A DNA stretch of 64,000 bases from Paenibacillus agricola (GTDB taxonomy: Bacteria; Bacillota; Bacilli; Paenibacillales; NBRC-103111). The notes beneath the pieces are model-generated. The model saw only the letters and a list, made by a program, of their open reading frames with translations. It was not told the DNA's origin and made no database searches. The position numbers and the translations under genes were made by a program. Numbering within the stretch: position 1 is the stretch's first letter; every line of letters begins with the position of its first letter. This document shows positions 1 through 8,424 of this stretch, piece after piece. Where the stretch lies: NCBI RefSeq assembly GCF_011440305.1, contig NZ_JAAOIW010000021.1, positions 1-64,000 on the forward strand, read 5' to 3'.

Positions 1-1
1 A

Positions 2-280
2 ATCGAACTCTTTCCTTATAAATCGGGTTATAAGAAAGAGGGGGAAGGCGAGCGAGTCCCCTTACTACAGCAGCGCAAATGGTCGCATGCATGGCTTATC
101 GAAAAATTTGTGCACTGGTTGGATGGTGGGGAACCCATGGAAACGAATGTGGAGGATAACCTACAGTCGGTAGCCTTAATTTTTGCAGCCATTGAAAGTA
201 GCCGAACCGGACAGCCTGTAAAAGTTCAAGAACTTTTGGCTAAAACCAAGAAGGATATCGAAATGGGCATCATAATTTAG
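2..280 (+). CDS. Gfo/Idh/MocA-family oxidoreductase, C-terminal end (partial)
   Basis: An open frame enters from the left edge and stops at 278-280. The 92 visible residues end in ESSRTGQPVKVQELL, the usual tail of Gfo/Idh/MocA NAD(P)-dependent sugar or inositol dehydrogenases, where a last helix precedes a short hydrophilic end. The N-terminal Rossmann fold and catalytic lysine lie outside the window, so the substrate cannot be judged. A cupin gene starts 29 bases downstream on the same strand, which suggests one operon with the next three genes. Confidence 0.7.
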   Translation: MELFPYKSGYKKEGEGERVPLLQQRKWSHAWLIEKFVHWLDGGEPMETNVEDNLQSVALIFAAIESSRTGQPVKVQELLAKTKKDIEMGIII

Positions 281-309
281 TCTCAAACAGTTTAAGGGGG
301 GTTAAGCCA

Positions 310-738
310 GTGACCAGGAAAGATAGAAGATTCGTGTCTCCGGATGATGTCGAAACTTTAGTCCTTCCTTGGGGAAGGATTAAATGGCTGTCAGAACCAG
401 GGGTTACCGGATCTGGCATCATGACGACCGGCGTGGTCGATCTAGAGGTTGGAAAAGGGCATGAGCGTCATAATCATCCCGATTGTGATGAGATTATTTA
501 TGTTACACAAGGTCAAGGCGAACAGTTCATTGAATTTGGAGATGGGAAGGTTGATACAAGAAACGTAAAATCGGGAGATCTAATTTTCATTCCCGCAGAT
601 TTATACCATGGCACATTAAACACGGGGGAAGGGGTCATGCAGCTTCTCGTCGTATACCAATCGGCCGGTCCGGAAGCCTTGCTGAAAACATTGCCTGAAT
701 GTGAAATTATACCTGCCAATCCTACTATCAAAGGATGA
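310..738 (+). CDS. Cupin-domain protein
   Basis: A 142-residue protein starting at GTG behind a GGGGGG-rich ribosome site. A single cupin barrel covers most of it: metal-ligand type residues are seen in ERHNHPDCDEIIYVTQG (motif 1) and PADLYHGTLNTG (motif 2). Small cupins of this size are often sugar isomerases or sensors, but no substrate can be read here. Only three bases separate it from the UPF0261 gene, so the two are surely co-transcribed. It is probably an accessory enzyme of the same catabolic pathway. Confidence 0.75.
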   Translation: MTRKDRRFVSPDDVETLVLPWGRIKWLSEPGVTGSGIMTTGVVDLEVGKGHERHNHPDCDEIIYVTQGQGEQFIEFGDGKVDTRNVKSGDLIFIPADLYHGTLNTGEGVMQLLVVYQSAGPEALLKTLPECEIIPANPTIKG

Positions 739-741
739 TAC

Positions 742-1965
742 ATGATGGCCAAGAAAGCTGTTTTGATCGGAGCTTTAGATACGAAAGGTCAAGAATTCTC
801 TTTTGTTCGGAACATACTTCAGGGCGCTGGTATTGAAACGCTGGTTATGGATACAGGGGTGCTTGGCACTCCTGTGTTCACCCCTGATATATCCAGCGAT
901 GAAGTGGCTGTTGCTGGGGGAACAACGGTTGCTTTGCTCCGAGAAGAGCAAGATCGCGGGAAAGCGATTGCCGCCATGACCTCCGGTGTTGCGAAGCTTG
1001 TCGCTCGTTTGGTGAAGGAAGATGCAGTTGCTGTGTTATTCGGAATGGGAGGTTCGGCCGGAACAACTGTAAGCGCATCAGCGATGCAAGCAGCACCGGT
1101 TGGTATCCCAAAGCTACTGGTTTCGACCGTTGCTTCGGGCAACACTCGTCCCTATGTCGGTGAGAAGGATGTCATGATGATGTATTCCGTTATTGACATT
1201 GCCGGTTTAAATTCATTATCCATACGTATTCTAAGGAATGCCGCTTATGCGCTTATCGGAATGGTCCAAGGCTTGCAGGCTGAAGCGCCAATTGCCGTTG
1301 GAACCAAGCCAATGCTCGGGATGACGATGTTTGGCGTTACAACACCCTGCTGTACCCAGGTTCGCGAGTCTCTGGAGGCCAAAGGCTATGAAGTCCTTGT
1401 CTTCCACGCAACAGGTACTGGTGGGCGGGCTATGGAGGATTTGATACGCAGCGGCTTTATACAAGGGGTATTAGACATTACTACAACCGAATTGGCTGAC
1501 GATTTGGTCGGCGGCATATTCACTGCCGGGCCTACCCGCATGGACGCCGCAGGTGAAAGAGGAATTCCACAAATCGTATCCGTGGGCGCACTTGATATGG
1601 TGAATTTCGGTCCGTCTGAAACTGTGCCGCCGCAATTCAAAGATCGTACCTTTTACCAGCATAATCCAACAACAACGCTGATGAGGACAACAGTTGAAGA
1701 AAATAGGGAGCTAGGGAAGCGGCTTGCCCAGAAATTGAACAATAATGCTGCACAAACCGTAGTTATCTTTCCGCATGGTGGCGTCTCTCTGCTGGACATG
1801 GACGGAAAACCATTCGCTGGCGTCGCAGAACGCATGGCATTATTCGAGGGCCTTAAATCCGAGCTCAGCCCAGAAATTTTTTTGATTGAGACAGATGGGG
1901 CTATCAATGATCCAGCAGTCGCCGAGCGGATCGCCACCGAATTCCTGACCTTATTTAACAAGTAA
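742..1965 (+). CDS. UPF0261 (Tm-1-like ATP-binding domain) family protein
   Basis: A 407-residue protein opening with [16 protein letters not shown], the characteristic start of the UPF0261 family. Further family features are the glycine-rich [10 protein letters not shown] segment near residue 95, [10 protein letters not shown], and [10 protein letters not shown] near the C-terminus. The family is related to the N-terminal half of the tomato virus-resistance protein Tm-1, which binds ATP. The bacterial role is not established. The next gene encodes a protein matching the other half of Tm-1, so the two products probably act together. Confidence 0.85.
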   Translation: MMAKKAVLIGALDTKGQEFSFVRNILQGAGIETLVMDTGVLGTPVFTPDISSDEVAVAGGTTVALLREEQDRGKAIAAMTSGVAKLVARLVKEDAVAVLFGMGGSAGTTVSASAMQAAPVGIPKLLVSTVASGNTRPYVGEKDVMMMYSVIDIAGLNSLSIRILRNAAYALIGMVQGLQAEAPIAVGTKPMLGMTMFGVTTPCCTQVRESLEAKGYEVLVFHATGTGGRAMEDLIRSGFIQGVLDITTTELADDLVGGIFTAGPTRMDAAGERGIPQIVSVGALDMVNFGPSETVPPQFKDRTFYQHNPTTTLMRTTVEENRELGKRLAQKLNNNAAQTVVIFPHGGVSLLDMDGKPFAGVAERMALFEGLKSELSPEIFLIETDGAINDPAVAERIATEFLTLFNK

Positions 1966-1997
1966 TTTTATTAAACAATTTAGAAAGGATGTTACGA

Positions 1998-2831
1998 ATG
2001 CCAGTAGTTAGAGCGGAAGCATTGAGACGGTTACAAGCCCAGGTTGCAAGCAACCAATCCATTATCGGTGGGGGTGCCGGTACAGGGCTATCTGCCAAAT
2101 GTGCAGAAGCAGGAGGTATCGACCTAATCATTATATATAATTCCGGACGTTTCCGAATGGCAGGAAGAGGTTCCCTGGCAGGGACTATGCCTTATGGCGA
2201 TGCCAATCAAATCGTTGTTGATATGGGCAGCGAGGTTTTGACGATCGTGAAGGATACTCCCGTGCTGGCAGGTGTATGCGGCACTGACCCTTTCCGATTG
2301 ATGGAGGTATTTTTACCTGAATTAAAACGAATGGGCTTCTCTGGTGTGCAGAACTTTCCAACAGTCGGATTAATAGATGGAGTATTCCGCCAAAATCTTG
2401 AGGAAACAGGAATGGGCTATGACCTCGAGGTCGAAATGATCCGCAAAGCACATGAACTTGACCTATTAACGGCACCTTATGTGTTTAATGAAGAGGAAGC
2501 CAAGAAGATGGCTGCAGCAGGTGCGGATATTCTGGTTGCCCACATGGGACTGACTACCAAGGGCAGCATCGGAGCCCACACAGCTTTATCATTAGATGAG
2601 TCAGTAGATCTTGTCCAACGCATCCACGATGTCGGTAGAGCTGTAAACCCCGACATTATCGTGTTATGCCATGGAGGACCTATCTCAGACCCTGAGGATG
2701 CCGCTTATGTTTTGCAACGCACGAAAGGGGTTGCCGGCTTCTTTGGTGCTTCCAGCATAGAACGGCTGCCCACAGAGGTTGCTATAACCGAGCAAGTCCG
2801 TAAGTTCAAGGAAGTCGCGCTTAACGGTTAA
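1998..2831 (+). CDS. Phosphoenolpyruvate hydrolase-like TIM-barrel protein
   Basis: A 277-residue protein. I place the start at ATG 1998 because the AAAGGA site at 1984-1989 lies eight bases before it, while an in-frame ATG at 1989 overlaps that site. Segments such as [41 protein letters not shown] and [12 protein letters not shown] are typical of the PEP-hydrolase-like TIM-barrel family, related to PEP mutase and to the C-terminal half of plant Tm-1. The chemistry of the bacterial members is poorly known. It is the last gene of the presumed oxidoreductase/cupin/UPF0261 operon. Confidence 0.8.
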   Translation: MPVVRAEALRRLQAQVASNQSIIGGGAGTGLSAKCAEAGGIDLIIIYNSGRFRMAGRGSLAGTMPYGDANQIVVDMGSEVLTIVKDTPVLAGVCGTDPFRLMEVFLPELKRMGFSGVQNFPTVGLIDGVFRQNLEETGMGYDLEVEMIRKAHELDLLTAPYVFNEEEAKKMAAAGADILVAHMGLTTKGSIGAHTALSLDESVDLVQRIHDVGRAVNPDIIVLCHGGPISDPEDAAYVLQRTKGVAGFFGASSIERLPTEVAITEQVRKFKEVALNG

Positions 2832-2917
2832 CTGCAGCACATACGACGCCCGACTAGGACTTTCCTTCCCTTTGGAGGGCACCTGGTTGGCGTTTTTGTG
2901 TTATAATTTTTCACTAG

Positions 2918-3145
2918 CGTTTTAATCTGGCTAACTGGCCTTCCGACAAGGGCGAGCACGTTGTAACGGTGAATCCGGCCACCACCAAACGAAACAAGGA
3001 GAACTGCGATAATTCACCCTCTAAGAGTAACCCGAAGGATGCGCTTGCCATCGCTGACGTGGTCAGCCGAGGCTATTACTATGAATACTCGCGACAGGCT
3101 CATAGGATTCCATTATATGTTAATATTAGAAGACAAATTAGATAA
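2918..3145 (+). pseudogene. IS110-family transposase remnant
   Basis: This frame has no start codon but reads through a stretch typical of IS110 transposases: VNPATTKRNKENCDNSPSKS followed by NPKDALAIADVVSRGYYYE. It covers only the middle of the DEDD catalytic region. Both ends are missing and the frame stops at 3143. It belongs to a different IS110 subgroup from the 1580-bp elements further right. No terminal repeats were seen. Confidence 0.75.
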
Positions 3146-3170
3146 AAGAATTGCCATGAGGAGGACATTA

Positions 3171-3365
3171 ATGAAGCCATGGAATTGGATTGATGGGATA
3201 TTGCTCATTCCTAATTTGACGATACTCACTCGAAAAGACATGGAGGGGCTCATTCATCATGAAATTGATGTGGAACATGGTTCTGTTATTCATCCGTTTA
3301 TTAAGGAGAATAAGCTTGTGTTAGCAGATGTTTCGAGAATGGACTCGCTTGCAAATTCTTCATAG
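3171..3365 (+). CDS. Short hypothetical protein or gene fragment
   Basis: This frame encodes 64 residues from an ATG at 3171 with a very good AGGAGG site (3159-3164) six bases upstream. The sequence begins MKPWNWIDGILLIPNLTILT and resembles nothing I can name. It lies between a transposase remnant and an epimerase pseudogene, so it may be the surviving N-terminus of a larger decayed gene rather than a true small protein. Confidence 0.3.
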   Translation: MKPWNWIDGILLIPNLTILTRKDMEGLIHHEIDVEHGSVIHPFIKENKLVLADVSRMDSLANSS

Positions 3366-3669
3366 GAGCTGGTTGGAGGGGAAACCATTAGAGCAATTGC
3401 CTGAATCATAAAGCCGATCAGTGACGCTGTTTTTAATTAGATCATCCAGTTTTCCCCTCACATTGATGTTATATTTATTGCTATTGTTAATTTTTATTAT
3501 TACTAATCCAATTACCGAGTAGTATACCACATAAAAATTGCTCTCAAACCAGCAGTGATACGTTACATATTTTTCAAAATGCCAGCCACACTTTGCCATC
3601 AAAACGGTTACGGCACGGTGGGCGTCTGGAAAGTACGCATAGTATGGACGATAAAAAAATAGTTCTTAA
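3366..3669. other. AT-rich gap without recognised gene
   Basis: About 300 bases with no convincing reading frame, ribosome site or hairpin on either strand. A minus-strand frame at 3360-3602 has no family resemblance and no ribosome site. The stretch is most likely decayed DNA between two pseudogenes. Confidence 0.4.
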
Positions 3670-4520
3670 TGGCCTGTTCTAGGATTATCACCTGATACTA
3701 GGTTCGATCTTTGGGGTGTATATAAGGTTACCGAATTTCATTTAGGAACCTATGAAATTGCTAGTACAAGTGCAACTATAACCAGTTTTAATAGTTCTGG
3801 CACAGGGTCATGGTTCCCAGGAAATCTAATTGCATTTCGCGATCAGTGTAACAATTACAAGTTTTTGCGTGAGCCGGCACTAGAAGACATGGAAGCGTTC
3901 AAGGAAAAGCCAAGAAACCATGGTATTCCTGTATTATTTCCACCTAACCGTTATGAGGATGGCAGCTTTTCCTTTAACGGCAGGATGTATTCGTTCCCCG
4001 TTAACGAAGAAAAGACAGACAGGCAATCACATACACTGCTTCTTTTATAATCGGGTTTGGGATGTGCTTGAATACGGTAATTGTTTTGCATCAAGATGTG
4101 AATGAAACGCATGAGGTCTACTCTTATTTTCCACATATCTTCAAATTTAGCATCAAATATACACTCTCGGACCATGGATTATCCCAAGAGGTAGTGATAC
4201 AGAACTGCGGGGAAGACCCTATGCCTTGTATGCTGGCTTTTCATACTGCACTCAATGCACCTTTTTCGCCGAATTCCACTATTGAAGACTGCCAAATTAC
4301 CATCGGGGAGAGGTAGGAGTTGGATGCACGCATGCTTCCGACTGGCCGTAAACAGCCGTTGGATGAGCGGGAGCTGTCGATGAAACACGGATCCGTCTCT
4401 CCATTTTTTGAGCCTATGGACAATCATTATACCGCTGTGCCGCAAAATGGAAAAAATTATGTCGAGCTTATAGACACACGTGAGAAGGTTCGCTTGATCT
4501 ATGATGTGGGAACCGGATAG
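3670..4520 (+). pseudogene. Aldose 1-epimerase (galactose mutarotase) pseudogene
   Basis: Three successive frames together spell an aldose 1-epimerase. The first (to 4050) gives GNLIAFRDQCNNYKFLREP and GIPVLFPPNRYEDGSFSFNG. The second contains GNHIHCFFYNRVWDVLEY. The third, from about 4062, contains YTLSDHGLSQEVVIQNCGED and AFHTALNAPF, then after a stop at 4314-4316 runs on to LDERELSMKHG. At least two frameshifts and one in-frame stop separate them, and the C-terminal end of the fold is missing. The intact enzyme would interconvert sugar anomers, which fits the nearby alpha-glucosidase. Confidence 0.8.
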
Positions 4521-4554
4521 CTAGTTACTAGCCCAAAGAGGAGGTTAGGTAATT

Positions 4555-4797
4555 ATGGACGTACACACATACGAGCGATGGCAGCGGGTATGGACTTGGT
4601 GGAAAGAGACAGCAACATTCAAACTGGAGCCCAACTGGTACACGAGTATAGCGGATGCGCCTATGGATGCACCGGACGGTACGAAAATCAGCGTCATGGA
4701 TGAAGTACGGACGGATTATGATAGGCGTGGAGGCAAGTGGGACAAGGTACAGGAAATTACAGAGGAAGATTGCAAGCGAATATATGGACAAGATTAG
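4555..4797 (+). CDS. Small hypothetical protein
   Basis: This 80-residue frame begins at an ATG behind a strong GAGGAGG site and ends inside a terminator stem. The protein is tryptophan-rich and charged at its start (YERWQRVWTWWKETATF) and has no signal peptide or membrane segment. I do not recognise the family. The good ribosome site and the terminator support a real gene, but it follows a pseudogene and could be a leftover distal operon gene. Confidence 0.45.
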   Translation: MDVHTYERWQRVWTWWKETATFKLEPNWYTSIADAPMDAPDGTKISVMDEVRTDYDRRGGKWDKVQEITEEDCKRIYGQD

Positions 4798-4820
4798 ACT
4801 GCTCAAAGAGCAGTCTTTCT
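4796..4820. terminator. Rho-independent terminator between convergent genes
   Basis: A perfect 9-bp stem AGACTGCTC/GAGCAGTCT around an AAA loop, followed on the plus strand by TTCTT. It lies between the small plus-strand gene and the minus-strand alpha-glucosidase and may serve both. Confidence 0.75.
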
Positions 4821-4824
4821 TGAA

Positions 4825-6459
4825 TTACAAGCTATAAATACGAGCCTCGTGTGGGCGAAGCATGACATGAGCTATGGAAGCTTCCTGTTGCACATCTATA
4901 TAATTGGCAATAACCAGTTTTTTATTCGGATTATCAAAACCCGCCATACATGTAAAAGGAGTTTCGTGGTCAGCGTGGTTTAAAATAATCAACCAGCGAA
5001 TGCCATCAAGCTCACGCGTATATACATAAAGATGCGGGTCTCCCTCGGAAAGATCTTGATAATCCCCATAAACCATCACTGGATTGGCCTTACGAAGTGC
5101 AATTAATTTCTGATAATATCGATAAATGGAATTTGGGCTTTCGAGATCCCGCTTTACATTGATTTCTTTGTAATTGGGATTCAATTTGATCCAGGGAGCT
5201 CCTGTTGTAAATCCAGCATTTGGCGTTTCGTCCCATTGCATAGGCGTTCGTGAATTATCCCGACTTAAGGGCAGCAGGCTTTCAAACACAACCTGAGGGT
5301 CGCTTCCTTTAAGGATTTCCTCCTCGTAACGATTCTTCATCGCGATGTCATTATAATCCCCGATCGAAGGAAAACGGACTCCTGTCATTCCAATTTCTTC
5401 GCCTTGATAAATATAGGGCATACCCGGCAGTGTATGCAGCATGGTCGCAAGCAGCTTTGCGGACTCTACGCGATACTGTTTATCATTTCCGTAACGGGTC
5501 ACTTGACGAGTATGGTCATGGTTGTTCAGGAATTGCGAATTCCATCCTTTTCCGTTCAATCCCTCATACCAACGGTTTTGTATATCTTTGAACCGAAGCA
5601 TATCCCATGATGGCATTTCATCAGCAACTTCAAAATGAAAAAGAGTATGGAGCTCATTACGGTCTTCTCCGACATACTTCAAGCCTTCTTCGGGCGTGAC
5701 ATAGGCTGCTTCTCCTACAGTCAGGATATCAAAATGGCTAAGTACCTTCTCGTTCATTTCCTTGAGATAGGTATGCAGACCGGGGTTATTGGTCAAATAC
5801 CGGATATCCTGCGGATCGGCCGCATTGGGATAGCCGTCCGGTTTTGCCAGCAACGCGATAGCGTCAAGACGGAAGCCGTCGATACCTTTTTCCAGCCAAA
5901 AGCGCATCATCGCATATATGGCTTCACGAACTTCGGGATTTTCCCAATTTAAATCCGGTTGCTCCACGGCGAATGAATGAAAATAATACTGCTCTGTACG
6001 CTGGTCCCATTCCCACGCTGAAGGAGAAAAGTAGGACCGCCAATTGTTCGGTTCTTTCCCGTCCTCCGGCTGCTTCCATATATACCAGTCCCGCTTAGGG
6101 CTATGTGGCGATGACCGGGATTCAACAAACCATGGATGCTGGTCAGAGGTATGGTTTACGACAAGATCCATGATTAATTTCATTCCACGCTTATGTATTT
6201 CCAGAAGCAGGTTGTCCAAGATTTCAATCGTTCCCGCCTTCTCCATAATTGTATGATAGTCGGAAATATCGTATCCATTATCCTTGTCGGGTGATTGGTA
6301 AGCAGGATTCAGCCAAATGATATCCACACCGAGGTTCTTGATATAGTCAAGTTTTTCAATAAGGCCTTGAAGATCGCCGTAACCATCACCATCCGTGTCC
6401 AAAAAACTGCGCCAGTATACTTGATAAACTACCGATTCTTTCCACCATGTCCGTTTCAT
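4825..6459 (-). CDS. GH13 alpha-glucosidase (oligo-1,6-glucosidase/maltase type)
   Basis: The start is ATG 6459 (protein MKRTWWKESVVYQVYW, 544 residues) behind GGAATGGAG. A longer frame to 6501 has no ribosome site. The GH13 motifs are present: DLVVNHTSDQHPWF, DGFRLDAIALLAK with nucleophile Asp199, LTVGEA with the acid/base Glu near residue 250, and NNHDHTR with the transition-state Asp near 315. The protein is cytoplasmic, with no signal peptide, and would hydrolyse imported oligosaccharides. Alanine follows the nucleophile, where alpha-1,6-specific relatives usually carry valine, so alpha-1,4 substrates may be preferred. It is divergent to a sugar two-component/ABC operon that may supply its substrate. 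Confidence 0.9.
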   Translation of the reverse strand: MKRTWWKESVVYQVYWRSFLDTDGDGYGDLQGLIEKLDYIKNLGVDIIWLNPAYQSPDKDNGYDISDYHTIMEKAGTIEILDNLLLEIHKRGMKLIMDLVVNHTSDQHPWFVESRSSPHSPKRDWYIWKQPEDGKEPNNWRSYFSPSAWEWDQRTEQYYFHSFAVEQPDLNWENPEVREAIYAMMRFWLEKGIDGFRLDAIALLAKPDGYPNAADPQDIRYLTNNPGLHTYLKEMNEKVLSHFDILTVGEAAYVTPEEGLKYVGEDRNELHTLFHFEVADEMPSWDMLRFKDIQNRWYEGLNGKGWNSQFLNNHDHTRQVTRYGNDKQYRVESAKLLATMLHTLPGMPYIYQGEEIGMTGVRFPSIGDYNDIAMKNRYEEEILKGSDPQVVFESLLPLSRDNSRTPMQWDETPNAGFTTGAPWIKLNPNYKEINVKRDLESPNSIYRYYQKLIALRKANPVMVYGDYQDLSEGDPHLYVYTRELDGIRWLIILNHADHETPFTCMAGFDNPNKKLVIANYIDVQQEASIAHVMLRPHEARIYSL

Positions 6460-6573
6460 GTTGACAACTCCATTCCCTGTTTTGTTAAAAAAACCTTTCA
6501 AACTTAGAAAGGTTAAACTTTGTACCCTATTATTACTGAAAAGTATATCCCTTGTAAAGTAGGTGGCATGCTA

Positions 6574-6601
6574 TTGATTTCTAGCTAATTTCCATTATAA
6601 T
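6574..6601 (+). promoter_or_regulatory. SigA-type promoter of the sensor kinase operon
   Basis: TTGATT (6574-6579) and TATAAT (6596-6601) are separated by 16 bases, about 50 bases before the kinase start. This is a close match to a housekeeping promoter. Confidence 0.6.
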
Positions 6602-6651
6602 AATTGTTTAAGCAATTTTTCGTTGCCCGAAAAGCATGAGGAGGATAGCAG

Positions 6652-8424
6652 ATGTGGTTAAAACGAAGTTTATTTGCAAAGTTGCTGCTGGGCATGTTAG
6701 TTGCGTCGGTCATCCCCTTTTCGTTATCTAATATTGTCTCTTATCAAACTACCTCTCAGGGGATTGAACAAAATTCCATTCAATTAAATCAAAAAACGAT
6801 GAGCTTAGGCATGGACAATGTTAAACAATACTTACAGGAATTAACCCTCGATTCGGTGGCTTATTATCAGGATGATGCGCTTATGAGCAACTTAAGACGA
6901 ACGGAGGCATCTTCTTCCTTACTTATACAAATTAGGGAGCAGTTGAACAAATTATATGGAAATCGTCCTGAGATGCGTGCGGTTATGTACAAAAATGTCA
7001 GAATCAATCAAACATTCACTTTGCATGACAAAGTCGAGCTCGGTACAGAAATTAATTTTCCTGATATAGCGGTTCCCAAATTAAAAGGGCAGTGGGATGA
7101 GCGCAAGGAATTTGAAGTGAGCACCATCGGGAAAGAAAAAGTTTTGGCGTTGCACCGGTTGCTTGTAGATTACCCGGATTCTACGGTTTTGGGGTTGACG
7201 TCGCTTTACGTGGGCCTCGATAAAATTTCCTCAATGATGGATCCTCTGTCAGATATATCCAAAGGAGAAGTCACCTTTTTATATTTGCAGGATGGACAGA
7301 CACTTCTCTACACTTCCGGCAAGGGAAATTCATTATTACATATCGATCAAGCTTCTTTTACAGACGCACAAGGCTCTCTAGCTGGAGAATTTAATGGAAG
7401 AGAAGGCATTTTTATTTTTCATAAAAACCAATACAAAGAAATGCCTCTAACCATAGTCAAATTTGTTCCAAGAGAAGCGATCAATGAGTCTGCCAATCAA
7501 ATGCTTAACCGTGTTTTGATCATTCAAGTTCTGGCTATTGCCTTTGTTATCGTGTTGGCTTCATTGTTATCCTATATCACCATTTCACCCATAAAGCGGC
7601 TGCTTCAAATGATCGGGCAGGTAGAATCCGGTAATTTCAAAATGAAGCCGACTAATAACCAGGCTGACGAATTGGGCATATTGGAGCAGCGTTTTCAAAC
7701 CATGATTCACAATCTGGACGAGCTTGTCATTCGGGAATACCGAAGCCAGTTGGAAATATCTACAGCTCGCCTTAAAATGCTTCAAGCACAAATTAATCCC
7801 CACTTTTTGTACAATACCCTGCAGTCTATAGGAACGTTAGCTTTACGTAATGGAGTCGAAGAAATTAGTGATAAAATTACGGAGCTTGGTTCCATTCTTA
7901 GATATAGTATGGATATTGAGACTGAACACGTCCCCCTATTGAAGGAAATTCGCCATGTCGAAGATTATTTATCGCTACAAAAAGGCAGGTTCAAGCATAA
8001 ATTATCCTATACCCTGTCTTGTCCGGAAGAAGCTTTACAAGTGCTTGTGCCTAAGATGGTATTGCAGCCATTGGTAGAAAACAGTATTGTGCATGGAATT
8101 GAAAAGGGGAATGGCACTGGAACCTTGCACATCGGAATTGAAATGACCGGAGAAAAGCTTAATATACGGGTCATTGATAATGGAAAAGGAATAGATATGC
8201 CCACAATTCAGCAAATCAAGAAGGAATATGCCAGCTTCCAGCAATACAGAAAGGAAGGCGGCATTGGTTTGATGAATGTACTTTATCGCCTGCAGCTATA
8301 CTACGCCGCCGGTTTTGAATGGGATATCGAAAGCATCCCCTATACTTCTACTGTCATATCATTGGGAATTACAACAGAAATCGTACAGGGGGGCAACGGG
8401 AATGAAAGTATTGATCGTGGATGA
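6652..8424 (+). CDS. YesM-type sensor histidine kinase
   Basis: A 590-residue membrane kinase starting at ATG behind GAGGAGG. There is an N-terminal membrane helix (residues about 8-28), an extracellular sensing region to about residue 285, and a second helix near 287-307. A HAMP segment follows (TISPIKRLLQMIGQVESGNF). The His_kinase domain carries QAQINPHFLYNTLQ with phospho-acceptor His384, and the ATPase domain carries LVENSIVHGIEKG and GKGIDMP. This is the LytS/YesM class that controls sugar uptake with AraC-type regulators. Its end overlaps the response regulator start by 23 bases. Confidence 0.92.
   Translation: MWLKRSLFAKLLLGMLVASVIPFSLSNIVSYQTTSQGIEQNSIQLNQKTMSLGMDNVKQYLQELTLDSVAYYQDDALMSNLRRTEASSSLLIQIREQLNKLYGNRPEMRAVMYKNVRINQTFTLHDKVELGTEINFPDIAVPKLKGQWDERKEFEVSTIGKEKVLALHRLLVDYPDSTVLGLTSLYVGLDKISSMMDPLSDISKGEVTFLYLQDGQTLLYTSGKGNSLLHIDQASFTDAQGSLAGEFNGREGIFIFHKNQYKEMPLTIVKFVPREAINESANQMLNRVLIIQVLAIAFVIVLASLLSYITISPIKRLLQMIGQVESGNFKMKPTNNQADELGILEQRFQTMIHNLDELVIREYRSQLEISTARLKMLQAQINPHFLYNTLQSIGTLALRNGVEEISDKITELGSILRYSMDIETEHVPLLKEIRHVEDYLSLQKGRFKHKLSYTLSCPEEALQVLVPKMVLQPLVENSIVHGIEKGNGTGTLHIGIEMTGEKLNIRVIDNGKGIDMPTIQQIKKEYASFQQYRKEGGIGLMNVLYRLQLYYAAGFEWDIESIPYTSTVISLGITTEIVQGGNGNESIDRG

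Noticed and set aside
513-752. Minus-strand frame across the cupin gene
   Set aside because: It is antisense to a well-supported gene, has no ribosome site and has no family resemblance.
3360-3602. Minus-strand 80-codon frame between pseudogenes
   Set aside because: There is no ribosome site or recognisable motif. The composition fits non-coding AT-rich DNA.
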